Source of the DNA: Proteobacteria bacterium 005FR1 | Lineage (GTDB): Bacteria > Pseudomonadota > Gammaproteobacteria > Pseudomonadales > Cellvibrionaceae | Assembly: GCA_026192395.1 (NCBI GenBank) | Contig: WACF01000003.1 | Coordinates: 1 to 57,662, forward strand | Length of the DNA stretch: 57,662 nt | Reading direction: 5' to 3' | In this document: positions 40,784-50,748 of the stretch, in pieces | Numbering within the stretch: the stretch's first letter is position 1 | How the letters are laid out: the number at the start of each line of letters is the position of its first letter | The notes under the pieces: model-generated | What the model was told of the DNA's origin: nothing | What the model saw: only the letters and a program-made list of their open reading frames with translations | Database searches by the model: none | Position numbers and translations under genes: made by a program

Positions 40784-42889
40784 ATGTCTGTCGTAACTTA
40801 CCAACTGCAAGGTGACGTTGGCGTCATCAAAGTGAACAATCCTCCGGTGAACGCGCTATCTCAGGCCGTTCGTCAGGGATTGAAAGAATCGCTGGCTCAG
40901 GCGCAAGGTGATGCGTCCAAGGCAGTGCTGGTCATTTGCGAAGGTCGAACCTTTATCGCAGGCGCAGATATAACAGAATTCGGTAAGCCGCCGAAGGAGC
41001 CTTCGCTGCCTGACGTGCTGGATGCTCTGGAAAACTCTCAGAAGCCGGTAATCGCTGCGATTCATGGCACCGCGCTCGGCGGCGGTCTGGAAGTGGCGTT
41101 GGCCTGTCACTACCGTTGCGCCGTTCCCAGCGCAAAGGTAGGTCTGCCGGAAGTGAAGCTTGGCATTCTTCCCGGCGGTGGCGGCACTCAACGTGCACCG
41201 CGTCTGATGGGGGTGGAGGCAGCGCTGGACCTGATGACCAGCGGAAATCCGATTTCTGCGAAAAAAGCGGCTGCTTCAGGCCTGGTCGACAAAGTGCTCG
41301 GCGATGATCTGGAAAAAGAAGCACTGGCCTACGCCAATGAGCTGATTGCCCAGAACGCACCGCTCAAGCGTGTGCGCGACATCAACATCGATCCGGCTTC
41401 CATTCCGGAAGGCTTCTTCGAAAAAGCCCGCAAGCAGGTCAACAAGCGCGCCCGCGGTCAGATCGCTCCCGATCGCATCGTCAGCTGCGTTGAAGCGGCC
41501 GTGAGTCTGCCCATGGACGAGGGCCTGAAGAAAGAGCGCGAACTGTTCACCGAGCTGGTTCAGTCTCCGCAGTCCGCGGCCATGCGCCACGCCTTCTTCG
41601 CCGAGCGCGAAGCGGCCAAGGTGAAAGATCTGCCGAAGGACACCCCGACCCGCGATGTGAAGAAAGTGGCCATCATCGGCGGTGGCACCATGGGCGGCGG
41701 CATTGCCATGAACTTCATGAATGCCGGCATTCCGGTGACCCTGCTCGAGATCAACGACGAAGCTTTGCAGCGCGGCATTGGCATTATCGAGAAGAACTAC
41801 AAGATCACTGCCAGCAAGGGCAAGATGACCGAAGAGCAGGTCAGCAAGTGCATGGGCCTGTTGAACGGCACCACCAACTACGATGACCTGAGCGATGTCG
41901 ATCTGGTGATTGAAGCGGTCTTTGAAAATATCGATATCAAGAAGCAGGTGTTCAGCAAGCTGGACGAAGTCTGCAAGCCCGGCTGCATCCTCGCGTCCAA
42001 CACTTCCTACCAGAACATCGACGAAATCGCGACTGCCACCAAGCGTCCGCAGGACGTGGTGGGCATGCACTTCTTCAGCCCGGCCAACGTCATGAAACTG
42101 CTGGAAAACGTGCGCGGCGAAAAGACCGCCGACGACGTTGTCGCCACCGTGATGAAACTGGCCAAGACCATCAACAAGGTGCCGGTACTGGCTCGCGTCT
42201 GTTACGGCTTCATTGGCAACCGCATGCTGAAATCCTATGGCCGTGAAGCCCAGCTCTGTCTAATCGAAGGCGCAACGCCCAAGCAGATCGATGACGCACT
42301 GGAAAAATTCGGCATGGCCATGGGGCCGATCGCCATGGGCGATCTGGCTGGTCTGGACATCGGCTACAAGGCGCGTGAAGGTCTGTCAGACGCCGAAAAA
42401 GGTGATCCCAAGTCCTACAAGATCGCCGATGTCCTGGTGGAAGCTGGCCGTCTGGGTCAGAAGACCGGCAAGGGCTACTACAAATATGATCCGGAAACCC
42501 GCGCTCGCCTGGAAGATCCGGAAGTGCAGGAGATCATCGAGAAGGTCGCCAAGGATTTGGGTGTGGAGCGTCGTGAGATCAGCGAGCAGGAGATTGTCGA
42601 TCGCTGCATCTTCGGTCTGGTGAATGAAGGCGCGAAAGTGCTGGAAGAGGGCATTGCCCAGCGTCCCAGCGACATCGACATTGTCTACCTCTACGGCTAC
42701 GCCTTCCCGGTCGCCAAGGGTGGTCCGATGTTCTATGCCGACCAGGTCGGTCTCGACAAGGTTTACGCCCGCATCTGCGAATTCCGCGACAAGATCGGCA
42801 GCGAAACCTGGGCAGAGCCCGCCAAGCTACTGGAGAAGCTTGCAAAAGAAGGCAAGAGCTTCGGTGACTGGGCAAAGGAAAACGCTTAA
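40784..42889 (+). CDS. Bifunctional enoyl-CoA hydratase / 3-hydroxyacyl-CoA dehydrogenase (FadB/FadJ-like)
   Basis: This 701-residue multifunctional beta-oxidation enzyme has an N-terminal crotonase domain ([10 protein letters not shown] and [17 protein letters not shown]; catalytic Glu in [17 protein letters not shown]) and a C-terminal 3-hydroxyacyl-CoA dehydrogenase with the NAD-binding start [20 protein letters not shown]. The [15 protein letters not shown] segment carries the dehydrogenase catalytic histidine. It hydrates the enoyl-CoA and oxidises the product to 3-ketoacyl-CoA. The domain order matches FadB/FadJ or peroxisomal MFE-1. A TATAAT at 40584-40589 may be the -10 of its promoter, followed by a long leader with no other gene. 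A clear terminator follows. The ribosome binding site is weak. Confidence 0.93.
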   Translation: MSVVTYQLQGDVGVIKVNNPPVNALSQAVRQGLKESLAQAQGDASKAVLVICEGRTFIAGADITEFGKPPKEPSLPDVLDALENSQKPVIAAIHGTALGGGLEVALACHYRCAVPSAKVGLPEVKLGILPGGGGTQRAPRLMGVEAALDLMTSGNPISAKKAAASGLVDKVLGDDLEKEALAYANELIAQNAPLKRVRDINIDPASIPEGFFEKARKQVNKRARGQIAPDRIVSCVEAAVSLPMDEGLKKERELFTELVQSPQSAAMRHAFFAEREAAKVKDLPKDTPTRDVKKVAIIGGGTMGGGIAMNFMNAGIPVTLLEINDEALQRGIGIIEKNYKITASKGKMTEEQVSKCMGLLNGTTNYDDLSDVDLVIEAVFENIDIKKQVFSKLDEVCKPGCILASNTSYQNIDEIATATKRPQDVVGMHFFSPANVMKLLENVRGEKTADDVVATVMKLAKTINKVPVLARVCYGFIGNRMLKSYGREAQLCLIEGATPKQIDDALEKFGMAMGPIAMGDLAGLDIGYKAREGLSDAEKGDPKSYKIADVLVEAGRLGQKTGKGYYKYDPETRARLEDPEVQEIIEKVAKDLGVERREISEQEIVDRCIFGLVNEGAKVLEEGIAQRPSDIDIVYLYGYAFPVAKGGPMFYADQVGLDKVYARICEFRDKIGSETWAEPAKLLEKLAKEGKSFGDWAKENA

Positions 42890-42911
42890 GCGGTTTCAGA
42901 AGCGCAGTACG

Positions 42912-42942
42912 AAAAAGGCAGCCAAGGGGCTGCCTTTTTTTT
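42912..42942 (+). terminator. Terminator after the FadB-like gene
   Basis: AAAAAGGCAGCC (42912-42923) pairs with GGCTGCCTTTTT (42928-42939), loop AAGG, with the T-run extending to 42942. Confidence 0.95.
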
Positions 42943-42976
42943 CGTTTTACTTGTTCTGATCTTCTGGCGACTGGTC

Positions 42977-43952
42977 TCACTTGCCTGCAAACGCCGCGCA
43001 AAATGCCCCCGGTCCCACATTGATCGCCGCTGTACTGCTCATCACCGAAATCATCGTGGTCACCCCCTGTTGCTTCGCCTTGGCGACGAAGGTTTGATAC
43101 TCGGGTCGGTTTTCGATTTCCTGCGGGTCGCCCGCATAGCTCATGTTGACCGCCTTGATTGCCAGTCCTTTTTCCATCGCCTTTTCGGCGCGGCTGAACA
43201 AGTCTCGTAGCCCTTCGTTAAAGCCTCTCACCTTGCCCACCGGCGTGGTGATGCCGTCGCGCGCTTCAATGATCGGCTTGATGTCGAGCATATTACCGAT
43301 CTGATTAGCTGAGCCAGTTGACGCTGTTGTCGCCCTTGGCGCTGGCGCGGTTCTTCAGGTGGTAAAGGCTTTCCGGCACCAGGTATGCGCGAATCGCACC
43401 CTTTACCGATTCGAGGTGCTGGACGATCTCCCGGGAGGAAAGCTTGCCCTGTTTGAGTAGCCGTACCGCGTCGTAAACGAGCAAACCCTGGCCGGGAAAT
43501 AGCGTCTCGCTATCGATCACCTTTATTTTGAGGGGTCCGGTTTTACCGCGAGCCTTGCGGAACTCCCGGAACTTCTGCGTGCTGACAAAAACCGCTTCGC
43601 GGATGTTCTTGAACATCTCGCTTCGCTTTGAGCTGATGGTAATCGCCAGCACGGTGTCGAACTTCAGCGCCACGTCCTGCTCCAGCAGCTCGGATATCCC
43701 CTCCGCTGACACCGGCTCGGATTCCGCAGCGAAATGCTTCTCGAGCATGCCGCTGGAGTATAGCTGCACGGTTCTTTGTGGGTCGCGGGTATCAAGAAAT
43801 ACCTTTTCCCCCGGTTTGAGGGTGATGGGGAGGATACGGATGTTATTGGCGTCGATAAAAGAGCGCGGCAAGTCGCAGGCGGAATCCACAGCGATGCAGG
43901 TGTTCGCGTTAACGGCATTGTCGATGGAGGAGGCGGTTGCAGTAGTCGACAT
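42977..43952 (-). pseudogene. DegV-family fatty-acid-binding protein, frameshifted
   Basis: Two adjacent frames make up one DegV protein. The N-terminal part, 215 residues (43952 to 43305), starts TATASSIDNAVNANTCIAVDSACDLPRSF and ends GDNSVNWLS. The C-terminal part, 104 residues (43291 to 42977), begins MLDIKPIIEARDGITTPVGK. In intact members these join as WLSYQxGNMLDIKPI. Here the codons read AGC-TAAT-CAG, one extra base: removing one A restores Ser-Tyr-Gln. The combined length, 976 nt, is 3n+1, in line with one insertion. DegV proteins bind fatty acids for FakB-like kinases or use related lipids. A real pseudogene, a sequencing error or slippage cannot be told apart here. The start has AAGGGAG upstream. 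Confidence 0.85.
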
Positions 43953-44181
43953 GGCAGACTGCTCCCTTTGTTGTTATTAGCCTCGGGGGTTCCAAGCCGT
44001 GGCTGCCGAGCGTTTCGGCAGCTGGCATTCGAATAGTTGTAGTTGGCAAAGGTGAATCAGTCTACGAAGCCCGGGTGAATGGTCGGCCTGAGGGGATAAA
44101 GGGAATTGGACGCCACCGGGAGTTCTGTCGTGCCGCTTGGTCCATCAACAGCCGTATATAGCCGCCTGAAGGGTCACGAAC

Positions 44182-44207
44182 AAAAAACCCGCCGATTGGC
44201 GGGTTTT
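44182..44207 (-). terminator. Terminator of the alcohol dehydrogenase gene
   Basis: AAAACCCGCC (44184-44193) pairs with GGCGGGTTTT (44198-44207), loop GATT. Read on the minus strand, it starts 26 nt after the stop codon and ends in a run of six T residues. Confidence 0.9.
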
Positions 44208-44233
44208 CAGTATGGATGGGTGGTTGGCTCGGT

Positions 44234-45283
44234 TTAGGGAGTCAGTACCACGCGCCCGAGGATCTCGCCCTTGCGCATACTTTCCAGCACATCGTTTGCA
44301 TCCGACAACGGACGTTCGGCAATCTGAATGGGCTTCAGCTTGCCCGACTGCGCCAGTGCGATAACTTCGCGGGCGTCCTGCAAGCTGCCCACGTAGCTGC
44401 CTTCGATGGTCAGCGCTTTGAAGGCCATCATCGGAATGGGGGTGGCCAGTGCACCGCCGAGCAGGCCGACAACTACAATCTTGCCGCCCTGACGAACGAT
44501 GCTGACGGAGGGGTTGACGGTTTTCTCGGAACCCACAAAGTCCACGATGCCCGCTACACCGCCATCGGTTTCCTTCTTGATGCGCTTGAAAACGCCTTCT
44601 TCGCTGAGGTTGTAAGCCTGCTTGACGCCCAGGCTGCGAGCGTACTCGAGCTTCTTGTCATCGATATCCGCGACGATCGGCATTTCGTCATAGAGTGCCA
44701 GAGCGACTTGCAGAGCCATCATGCCCACGCCGCCGAGGCCGATAATCATATAGGGGCCGCCGCTCATCACCGGCTCCAGCTTGCGGATGGCGCTGTAGGC
44801 GGTGATGCCGGAGCACATGTAGCAGGCGGCCAGCGCGCCGTCGAGATCACCGATGTCGATCAGATACTTGGCATCGGGCACCAGCACGTGGTCGGAATAA
44901 CCGCCGTCAATCGAGGTGCCGATAGCGCGCGGGCGGGTGCACAGGTGCTCGCGGCCGCTTTCGCAGATGCCGCAAACACCGCAGCCGATCCACGGATATA
45001 CGGCATAGCTCTTGCCCACTTCAACACCTTTGGCGTCGGGACCGAGCGCTTCCACGGTGCCTTCCACCTCATGTCCGAGAACAAAGGGCAGGCTCTCGTC
45101 CGTCTTGACCTGCAGCTTGTTGCCGCCGCCAACGTCAAAGTAGCCATCGTGCAGATGCAGGTCCGAATGACAGACTCCGCAATGTCGCGTTCGGATAAGC
45201 ACCTCGGCACCTCTCGGGGTGGGAGTTTCCTTTTCGATTTCTTCCAGTGGCTTGCCTAGCGCGGTGATAGCCTGGCTCTTCAT
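44234..45283 (-). CDS. Zinc-dependent alcohol dehydrogenase
   Basis: This 349-residue zinc MDR enzyme has the catalytic-zinc motif CGVCHSDLHLHDGYF (about residues 35-49), GHEVEG at about 73, the structural-zinc cysteine cluster GCGVCGICESGREHLC (about 100-115) and a NAD(P)-binding GLGGVGMMALQVA. It should oxidise an alcohol or reduce an aldehyde. I chose the ATG at 45283, six bases after AGAGG; an upstream TTG two codons earlier is possible. It is transcribed alone, with its own terminator, and is not obviously tied to the flanking beta-oxidation genes. Substrate not predicted. Confidence 0.92.
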   Translation of the reverse strand: MKSQAITALGKPLEEIEKETPTPRGAEVLIRTRHCGVCHSDLHLHDGYFDVGGGNKLQVKTDESLPFVLGHEVEGTVEALGPDAKGVEVGKSYAVYPWIGCGVCGICESGREHLCTRPRAIGTSIDGGYSDHVLVPDAKYLIDIGDLDGALAACYMCSGITAYSAIRKLEPVMSGGPYMIIGLGGVGMMALQVALALYDEMPIVADIDDKKLEYARSLGVKQAYNLSEEGVFKRIKKETDGGVAGIVDFVGSEKTVNPSVSIVRQGGKIVVVGLLGGALATPIPMMAFKALTIEGSYVGSLQDAREVIALAQSGKLKPIQIAERPLSDANDVLESMRKGEILGRVVLTP

Positions 45284-45425
45284 GTGCAACCTCTCATAGC
45301 GGAGCGTGGGTTTGAGTCAAGGGAAAGCGGCGGTATGCGGTGGTCAGTTCGGGTCACCGCCTATAGCGAGTAGCCGCATCTTACGGCCGGGATGATAAAA
45401 GTCAACGCGAGCAAGATGCGGTGTA

Positions 45426-46355
45426 TCAGGCTCGAGTGCGCTCCGACTCGCGTTGTGCGGCAAACACCGGGCTCTGCAATTTCAGGATCACGTTTTTGAT
45501 CCACTGCACCGCCGGGTCGGAATCACGGCTGCGGTGCCAGTAGAGATGATGGCCCTGTGGCTCCATGTCGAAGGGCAGCTTCATGGTCACCGTATCCGGT
45601 ATGTTGGCGAAATGGCTGGGCACGGTCGCGCACAGGTCGGTCTCGGCAATTAGCTTTGGGACCATCAGGTAATGCTGGGTACGCACCGCGATACGCCGCT
45701 TGGCATTGATCTTCTCCAGTGCGTAATCGACGAAGCCGGGGCCCGTGGTGCGGCTTGAGATATGGACATGGGCTAGCTCAAGGTACTTCTCGAGCGTCAG
45801 GGTGTTGCCGGCGACCGGGTGATCCTTACGGACAACCACCACGTATTCGCCTTCGAATAGCGGCGCGTGGCAGAGTTGCTCGTTGGTCAACAAGGGGGCG
45901 TCCATGACGAAGTCGAGTTGCCCGGCCGAAAGCGACTTGAGGGCATCGCGGCGATTCAGCTGCACTACCTGCAGCCTCATGTTCGGCGCCTCTTTTTCCA
46001 GCACCTGATACAGGCGCGGCAAAATGATGCTCTCGGAGAGGTCGTTCATGCTCAGCCGGAAGGTTTTCTGCTCCTTGGCGGGTACAAACTGGTAGGTTTT
46101 GTCCACGCTGGTCCGCATCAGGGCCAGTGCCTCCCGGACTTGGGCGATAATGCTTTCGGTCGTCGGGGTGGGCACCATCCGACGGCCCGCGCGGACGAAC
46201 AGCGGATCGCCAAAGATGTCGCGCAATCGCGAAAGTGCTGCGCTCACCGCGGGTTGAGTGACATAGAGCCGCTTGGCGGCGCCGCTGAGACTGGATTCCG
46301 TGTAAATGGAATCCAGTACCACGAAGAGGTTGAGATCAATCTTGTTCAGGTCCAC
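45426..46355 (-). CDS. LysR-family transcriptional regulator
   Basis: This 309-residue LysR regulator has the winged helix LNKIDLNLFVVLDSIYTESSLSGAAKRLYVTQPAVSAALSRLR near its start and a substrate-binding domain after it. I chose the GTG at 46355, which has AAGGCGGGC upstream and gives the normal family N-terminus; a 35-codon longer frame has no ribosome binding site. It is divergent from the ACAD10/11-like dehydrogenase gene across a 230-nt gap with a 29-bp inverted repeat, so it most likely regulates that catabolic cluster and itself. Confidence 0.9.
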   Translation of the reverse strand: MDLNKIDLNLFVVLDSIYTESSLSGAAKRLYVTQPAVSAALSRLRDIFGDPLFVRAGRRMVPTPTTESIIAQVREALALMRTSVDKTYQFVPAKEQKTFRLSMNDLSESIILPRLYQVLEKEAPNMRLQVVQLNRRDALKSLSAGQLDFVMDAPLLTNEQLCHAPLFEGEYVVVVRKDHPVAGNTLTLEKYLELAHVHISSRTTGPGFVDYALEKINAKRRIAVRTQHYLMVPKLIAETDLCATVPSHFANIPDTVTMKLPFDMEPQGHHLYWHRSRDSDPAVQWIKNVILKLQSPVFAAQRESERTRA

Positions 46356-46447
46356 GATAAGCCCGCCTTTTGCCAGGGATCCGTCCGGGAGCGTTGTTTC
46401 AAGTTCTTTGTTGACGACTTTTTGCAATAAGCTCCATTTATGTATGT

Positions 46448-46476
46448 CAATAAAAAGCAATCAATTCTATTTATTG
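46448..46476. promoter_or_regulatory. Inverted repeat in the LysR/dehydrogenase divergent gap
   Basis: CAATAAA (46448-46454) and TTTATTG (46470-46476) form a perfect 7-bp inverted repeat with a 15-nt centre in an AT-rich stretch. LysR-type sites often show such symmetry in the divergent region, so it may be the operator. Confidence 0.5.
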
Positions 46477-46585
46477 TACTATGGCGCTAAACTGAAACAA
46501 ATAGCCCAGCCATGGCTTTACATTTGGGCGGGCTTCTCTGGCCGATCCGCCACTTCTTCCAATCACCAAACCGGGTAGTTGCCAT

Positions 46586-47791
46586 ATGCACTTCGATCAC
46601 AACGAAAAGACCAAGGAACTGATCAAGCGCGTTTCCGCGTTCATGGACGAGTACATCTTCCCCAATGAAAAAACCTGGCACGAACAGCACGAGAATGCGG
46701 AAGACCGCTGGGCGCCGGTGCCGATCGTCGAAGAGCTGAAAAAGAAGGCGAAGGCCGAGGGTCTGTGGAATCTGTTTCTGCCCGAGAGTGATCAGGGTGC
46801 TGGCTTGACCAACCTGGAATACGCGCCGCTGTCGGAGCTGATGGGACGTGTGCATTGGGCTTCAGAAGTATTCAACTGCAGTGCGCCCGACACCGGGAAT
46901 ATGGAAGTACTGGCTCGCTACGGTACTCCGGAGCAGCAGGAGAAATACCTGAAGCCGCTGCTGGCAGGTGAAATCCGTTCAGCCTTCCTGATGACCGAAC
47001 CTGCCGTGGCATCCTCCGACGCCACCAACATGGAAGCGAAAGCCGAGCTGGATGGTGATGAGTGGGTGCTGAATGGCCGCAAGTGGTTCTCCTCGGGTGC
47101 GGGCGATCGCCGCTGCAAAGTGGCCATCTACATGTGCCTGACCAACCCGGAAAACCCGCGCCACCAGCAGCATTCCCAGATTCTGGTTCCGCTGGATGCA
47201 CCGGGTGTGACCATCGAGCGTCAGCTGTCTGTATTTGGCTACGACCACGCGCCGCACGGCCATTCGCAGATTCTGCTGGAAAACGTCCGCGTGCCGAAGG
47301 ACTACGTACTGCTCGGCCCGGGTCGCGGTTTCGAGATTTCTCAGGGTCGCCTCGGTCCTGGCCGCATTCACCACTGCATGCGTTCTATCGGCGCCGCCGA
47401 GCGCGCGCTGGAAATGATGGTCAAGCGCAGCATGGAGCGGGTCGCCTTTGGTAAGCCGCTGCACCAGCTGGGCGGCAACGTGGACGTCATCGCCAACAGC
47501 CGTATCGAAATCGACCAGGCTCGCATGCTGGTCTACAAAGCTGCCTGGATGATGGATACCGTCGGCAACAAGGCTGCGGCCAGCGAAATTGCCCAGATCA
47601 AGGTAGTTGTGCCGGAAATGGCCTGCCGCGTTGTGGATCGCGCGATTCAGATCTTCGGCGGTGCCGGGGTGACCCAGGATACGCCGCTCGCATCCATGTA
47701 TGCCTCGCTGCGCACTTTGCGTCTTGCGGACGGTCCGGACGAAGTGCATCGTCGCACCGTTTACCGTCAAGAGCTGGGCAAGTACCAGTAA
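46586..47791 (+). CDS. Acyl-CoA dehydrogenase of the ACAD10/ACAD11 type
   Basis: This 401-residue acyl-CoA dehydrogenase has [17 protein letters not shown] as the flavin and substrate motif, [16 protein letters not shown] and the C-terminal [44 protein letters not shown]. The ADGPDEVH sequence, with Asp where most family members have the catalytic Glu, is typical of ACAD10/ACAD11. In animals those proteins are fused to a kinase domain that phosphorylates 4-hydroxyacyl-CoA, and the dehydrogenase then handles the phosphorylated intermediate. Here the kinase is encoded separately, 1 kb downstream. It is the first gene of the cluster, divergent from LysR. Confidence 0.9.
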   Translation: MHFDHNEKTKELIKRVSAFMDEYIFPNEKTWHEQHENAEDRWAPVPIVEELKKKAKAEGLWNLFLPESDQGAGLTNLEYAPLSELMGRVHWASEVFNCSAPDTGNMEVLARYGTPEQQEKYLKPLLAGEIRSAFLMTEPAVASSDATNMEAKAELDGDEWVLNGRKWFSSGAGDRRCKVAIYMCLTNPENPRHQQHSQILVPLDAPGVTIERQLSVFGYDHAPHGHSQILLENVRVPKDYVLLGPGRGFEISQGRLGPGRIHHCMRSIGAAERALEMMVKRSMERVAFGKPLHQLGGNVDVIANSRIEIDQARMLVYKAAWMMDTVGNKAAASEIAQIKVVVPEMACRVVDRAIQIFGGAGVTQDTPLASMYASLRTLRLADGPDEVHRRTVYRQELGKYQ

Positions 47792-47804
47792 ACACTTAGT
47801 CGCC

Positions 47805-47883
47805 AGTCTCCAGTCTCCAGTCGCCAGCGCTATTCTTCAGAGCCAATCGGCAGCTGGGGACTGTTGGCTGGGGACTGGAGACT
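47805..47883 (+). repeat. CAGTCTC/GGAGACTG inverted-repeat element, copy 1
   Basis: AGTCTCCAGTCTCCAG (47805-47820) and CTGGGGACTGGAGACT (47868-47883) are reverse complements at 15 of 16 positions. The left arm is a tandem of CCAGTCTC/CCAGTCGC units. The element fills the gap between the two genes. Its right arm ends nine bases before the next ATG and contains the GGAGA that may act as ribosome binding site. Confidence 0.75.
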
Positions 47884-47892
47884 TTTGTTTTT

Positions 47893-48594
47893 ATGAGCGA
47901 ACTATTTCTTATCCGCCACGGGCAGGCATCGTTCGGGGCGGATGACTACGACAATCTCAGTGAGCTTGGCCATCAGCAAGCGGCCATTCTTTGCGATTAT
48001 TGGCGCAGTCTCGAGCTCCGCTTCGACGATATCTACGCGGGAAGCCTGCGACGGCAGCAGAGTACGGCGGCGGGCTTGCTGGAGCGCGTCGATGCGGACG
48101 TGATAAGCACGTTGGAAGGCTTCAACGAGTATGAGTCCCATCACATTCTCGACGCCTATCGAGAGCAGTATGCGAAAGCGGATGGCTTCTCCGTAGAGGG
48201 AGGCGACTTCGCCAGCGGCATGAAAGACCGGCGCTTCTTTCAGCGCTTTCTGGAGCAGGCCTGTCATCGCTGGGTCCAGGGCGAGCTCAGCTCGGATTTC
48301 ATCGAGCCCTTCGTCGATTTCAAGTCTCGCGTGTGCGACGCTCTGAGCGAAGTGATGGCAGCCAACAGCAAGGGGCGCAACATCGTCGTGGCCACCTCTG
48401 GCGGCGTAATTGCGATGGCTGTGCAAAGTGTGCTCGATATGCCGGACGAACAGGCAATCAACCTGAACTGGATGGTCTACAACGCATCGATTACGCGCAT
48501 TCGCTTCAGCGGTTCGCGAAAATCTCTGTCGGTGTTCAACAGCATTCCGCATCTCGAGCGTCCGGGTTTCACCGACAAGATTACCTATCGCTGA
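47893..48594 (+). CDS. Histidine-phosphatase-superfamily protein (phosphoglycerate-mutase-like)
   Basis: This 233-residue protein has the catalytic RHG motif in ELFLIRHGQASFG (His9) and a branch of the phosphoglycerate-mutase/histidine-phosphatase fold. The position of the second catalytic histidine reads VVATSGGVIAM, with Ser where SHG is usual, so activity is uncertain; the same variant is known to me in some members, but its meaning is not established. The only plausible ribosome binding site, GGAGA, is within the repeat element upstream. It lies between the ACAD10/11-type dehydrogenase and its kinase, so a role with phosphorylated acyl intermediates is an attractive guess. Confidence 0.85.
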   Translation: MSELFLIRHGQASFGADDYDNLSELGHQQAAILCDYWRSLELRFDDIYAGSLRRQQSTAAGLLERVDADVISTLEGFNEYESHHILDAYREQYAKADGFSVEGGDFASGMKDRRFFQRFLEQACHRWVQGELSSDFIEPFVDFKSRVCDALSEVMAANSKGRNIVVATSGGVIAMAVQSVLDMPDEQAINLNWMVYNASITRIRFSGSRKSLSVFNSIPHLERPGFTDKITYR

Positions 48595-48815
48595 TTCCAG
48601 GGAGCCCCTGAACAACTCCGATATGCCTCTGACCTAGAGGGTGGCCCGCGATCAAGGCTTCGAAGGCATGTGGTTCTATGTCGAACTGGCAGTACCCAGC
48701 TGAGACGGTGACCCGCGAGTGCCGATTCGCTCGGCTGCGAAGCGGGTTATCATTGGTGTAAACTTGCCGGCCTTTCCCTGCAAAGAAGGGCTAACAGGCT
48801 GGCTATCAATAGTGG

Positions 48816-49904
48816 ATGACAACCGTGGCAGAACAGCAACTCCTCGACAAAGCAACTGACATTCGCGAGGGTGAAGAGCTCAACGCCGAGGCGTTGAAGA
48901 GTTACATCACCTCTCATCTATCGGGCCTTTCCGGCGAGCTGACCGTAAAGCAGTTTCCTTCCGGTTTCTCCAATCTCACCTACCTGATCACGCTCGGTGA
49001 CAACAAGTGGGTGCTGCGCCGCCCGCCGTTCGGCACCAAGGCCAAGACAGCGCATGACATGGGCCGCGAATACCGCGTGCTGAGCGCATTGCACAAAGCT
49101 TTCCCTTATGCGCCGGAACCGGTGCTCTTCTGCGAGGACGAGTCGGTCATCGGCAGCGAGTTCTACATGATGAAGTACCTCGAGGGCTGCATCATTCGCT
49201 CGACCTATCCGCCGGAGCTCAAGCTCACTCCCGATCAGGTCCGCCAGCAGTTTTTCAACTGGCTGGACGTGCTCACAGAGTTGCATCAGGTGGACTATCA
49301 GGCCATCGGCCTCGGCGATCTGGGCCGACCCGCCGGCTATGTGCAGCGGCAGGTAGAAGGTTGGTCAAAACGTTATCGCGCGGCGATGACGCCGGACGGT
49401 GTACCCACCTTCGAGCGCACCATGCAGTGGTTGCAGGACAAGATGCCGCCGGAATCCGAGAAGGTCGGCATCATCCACAACGACTATAAAATGGATAACG
49501 TGATCTGGTCGATTGAGGATCCTCTGAAGCTGATCGGTGTTCTCGATTGGGAGATGACCACGCTGGGTGATCCGCTGATGGATCTTGGTTGCACCTTCGG
49601 TTACTGGGCTGAGCCCAACGATCCCGAGCACTTTCGTAAATTCGCGGCGATGCCGACTACGACGCCTGGTGCCCCGACACGTGCCGAGTTGCTGGAGCGT
49701 TTCAGTAAGAATCTCGGCATCTCCGTCGAACATTTCGATTTCTATTTCTGCTTCGGTCTGTTCCGCCTCGCCGGCATCGGCCAGCAGATTTTCTATCGCT
49801 ATTATCACGGCCAGACCAAGGACAAGCGCTTTGCTCGCCTGCGCGATAAAGTCGAGAGCCTGCATCTGATGTGCGAAAAAGTCATCGACGAGTCCGATCT
49901 GTAA
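48816..49904 (+). CDS. APH-fold kinase of the ACAD10/11 type (acyl-CoA hydroxyl kinase candidate)
   Basis: This 362-residue phosphotransferase has the APH-fold sites: FPSGFSNLTYLITLGDNKWVLRRPP (N-lobe), GIIHNDYKMDNVIW (catalytic loop, about 221-234) and LIGVLDWEMTTLGDPLMDLG (metal-binding DWE). It is the separate form of the kinase domain seen in ACAD10/ACAD11, which phosphorylates the hydroxyl of 4-hydroxyacyl-CoAs. The start at 48816 has little Shine-Dalgarno support; a GTG three codons later is equally weak. It follows a 221-nt gap after the phosphatase-like gene. Together with the dehydrogenase at 46.6 kb it forms a split ACAD10/11 system. Substrate in this organism is inferred from the family only. 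Confidence 0.87.
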   Translation: MTTVAEQQLLDKATDIREGEELNAEALKSYITSHLSGLSGELTVKQFPSGFSNLTYLITLGDNKWVLRRPPFGTKAKTAHDMGREYRVLSALHKAFPYAPEPVLFCEDESVIGSEFYMMKYLEGCIIRSTYPPELKLTPDQVRQQFFNWLDVLTELHQVDYQAIGLGDLGRPAGYVQRQVEGWSKRYRAAMTPDGVPTFERTMQWLQDKMPPESEKVGIIHNDYKMDNVIWSIEDPLKLIGVLDWEMTTLGDPLMDLGCTFGYWAEPNDPEHFRKFAAMPTTTPGAPTRAELLERFSKNLGISVEHFDFYFCFGLFRLAGIGQQIFYRYYHGQTKDKRFARLRDKVESLHLMCEKVIDESDL

Positions 49905-49950
49905 GCGGCCGTCTGAAACCAAAACGATTCAAGAAACTGGGGAAAGCTTC

Positions 49951-50721
49951 ATGCCCAAGAAAGAACTCTTTGACCTGACCGGAAAAATCGCCTTGGTAAC
50001 AGGCGCAAGTCGAGGCATTGGTGAAGCCATTGCGGTGACTCTCGCCGACTACGGTGCAGAAGTGATCGTATCCAGTCGTAAGATTGACGGCTGCCAGGCA
50101 GTGGCGGACAAGATCAACGCGGCAGGCGGTAAAGCCCATGCGATGGCTTGCCACATCGGCGAAATGGATCAGATCACTGAAACGTTCGCTAAGATCCGCG
50201 AGCAGTTCGGCCGCCTCGATATCCTTGTGAATAACGCCGCCACTAACCCTTACTTCGGCCACGTGCTGGAAACGGATCTTGGTGCTTTCCAGAAAACAGT
50301 GGACGTAAACATCCGTGGCTACTTTTTCGCTTCTGTCGAAGCCGGCAAGATGATGAAGGAGCAGGGTGGTGGTGTGATCTGCAACACCGCGTCCATCAAC
50401 GGCGTAAAGCCGGGCCTTGCTCAGGGTATCTATTCAATTACCAAAGCGGCGGTCATCAATATGACCCAGACCTTTGCCAAGGAATGCGGCCCGATGGGTA
50501 TTCGCTGCAACGCCTTGTTGCCCGGTCTTACGGACACCAAATTCGCCTCTGCGCTCACCAGCAACGAACAAATGTTGGAGAAAGTGAACAGCAGTCTGCC
50601 TCTGCGTCGCGCTGCTCAGCCCGACGAAATGGCCGGGGCCGTTCTATATCTGGTATCCGATGCCGCTTCCTACACTACCGGCGAGTGCCTGGTGGTGGAT
50701 GGCGGCAGTCTGATTGCTTAA
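49951..50721 (+). CDS. Short-chain dehydrogenase/reductase
   Basis: This 256-residue classical SDR has the cofactor motif VTGASRGIGEAI (about 16-27), NNAATNPYF and the catalytic YSITKAAV (Tyr and Lys). The arrangement fits an acyl-CoA or alcohol oxidoreductase; the cofactor is likely NAD(P). GGGGAAAGC precedes the ATG. It lies 46 nt after the kinase gene and 27 nt before a large acyl-CoA dehydrogenase gene, in the same transcript. Confidence 0.92.
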   Translation: MPKKELFDLTGKIALVTGASRGIGEAIAVTLADYGAEVIVSSRKIDGCQAVADKINAAGGKAHAMACHIGEMDQITETFAKIREQFGRLDILVNNAATNPYFGHVLETDLGAFQKTVDVNIRGYFFASVEAGKMMKEQGGGVICNTASINGVKPGLAQGIYSITKAAVINMTQTFAKECGPMGIRCNALLPGLTDTKFASALTSNEQMLEKVNSSLPLRRAAQPDEMAGAVLYLVSDAASYTTGECLVVDGGSLIA

Positions 50722-50748
50722 TTCGAACCAATTTGCCGAGTAGTTAAC

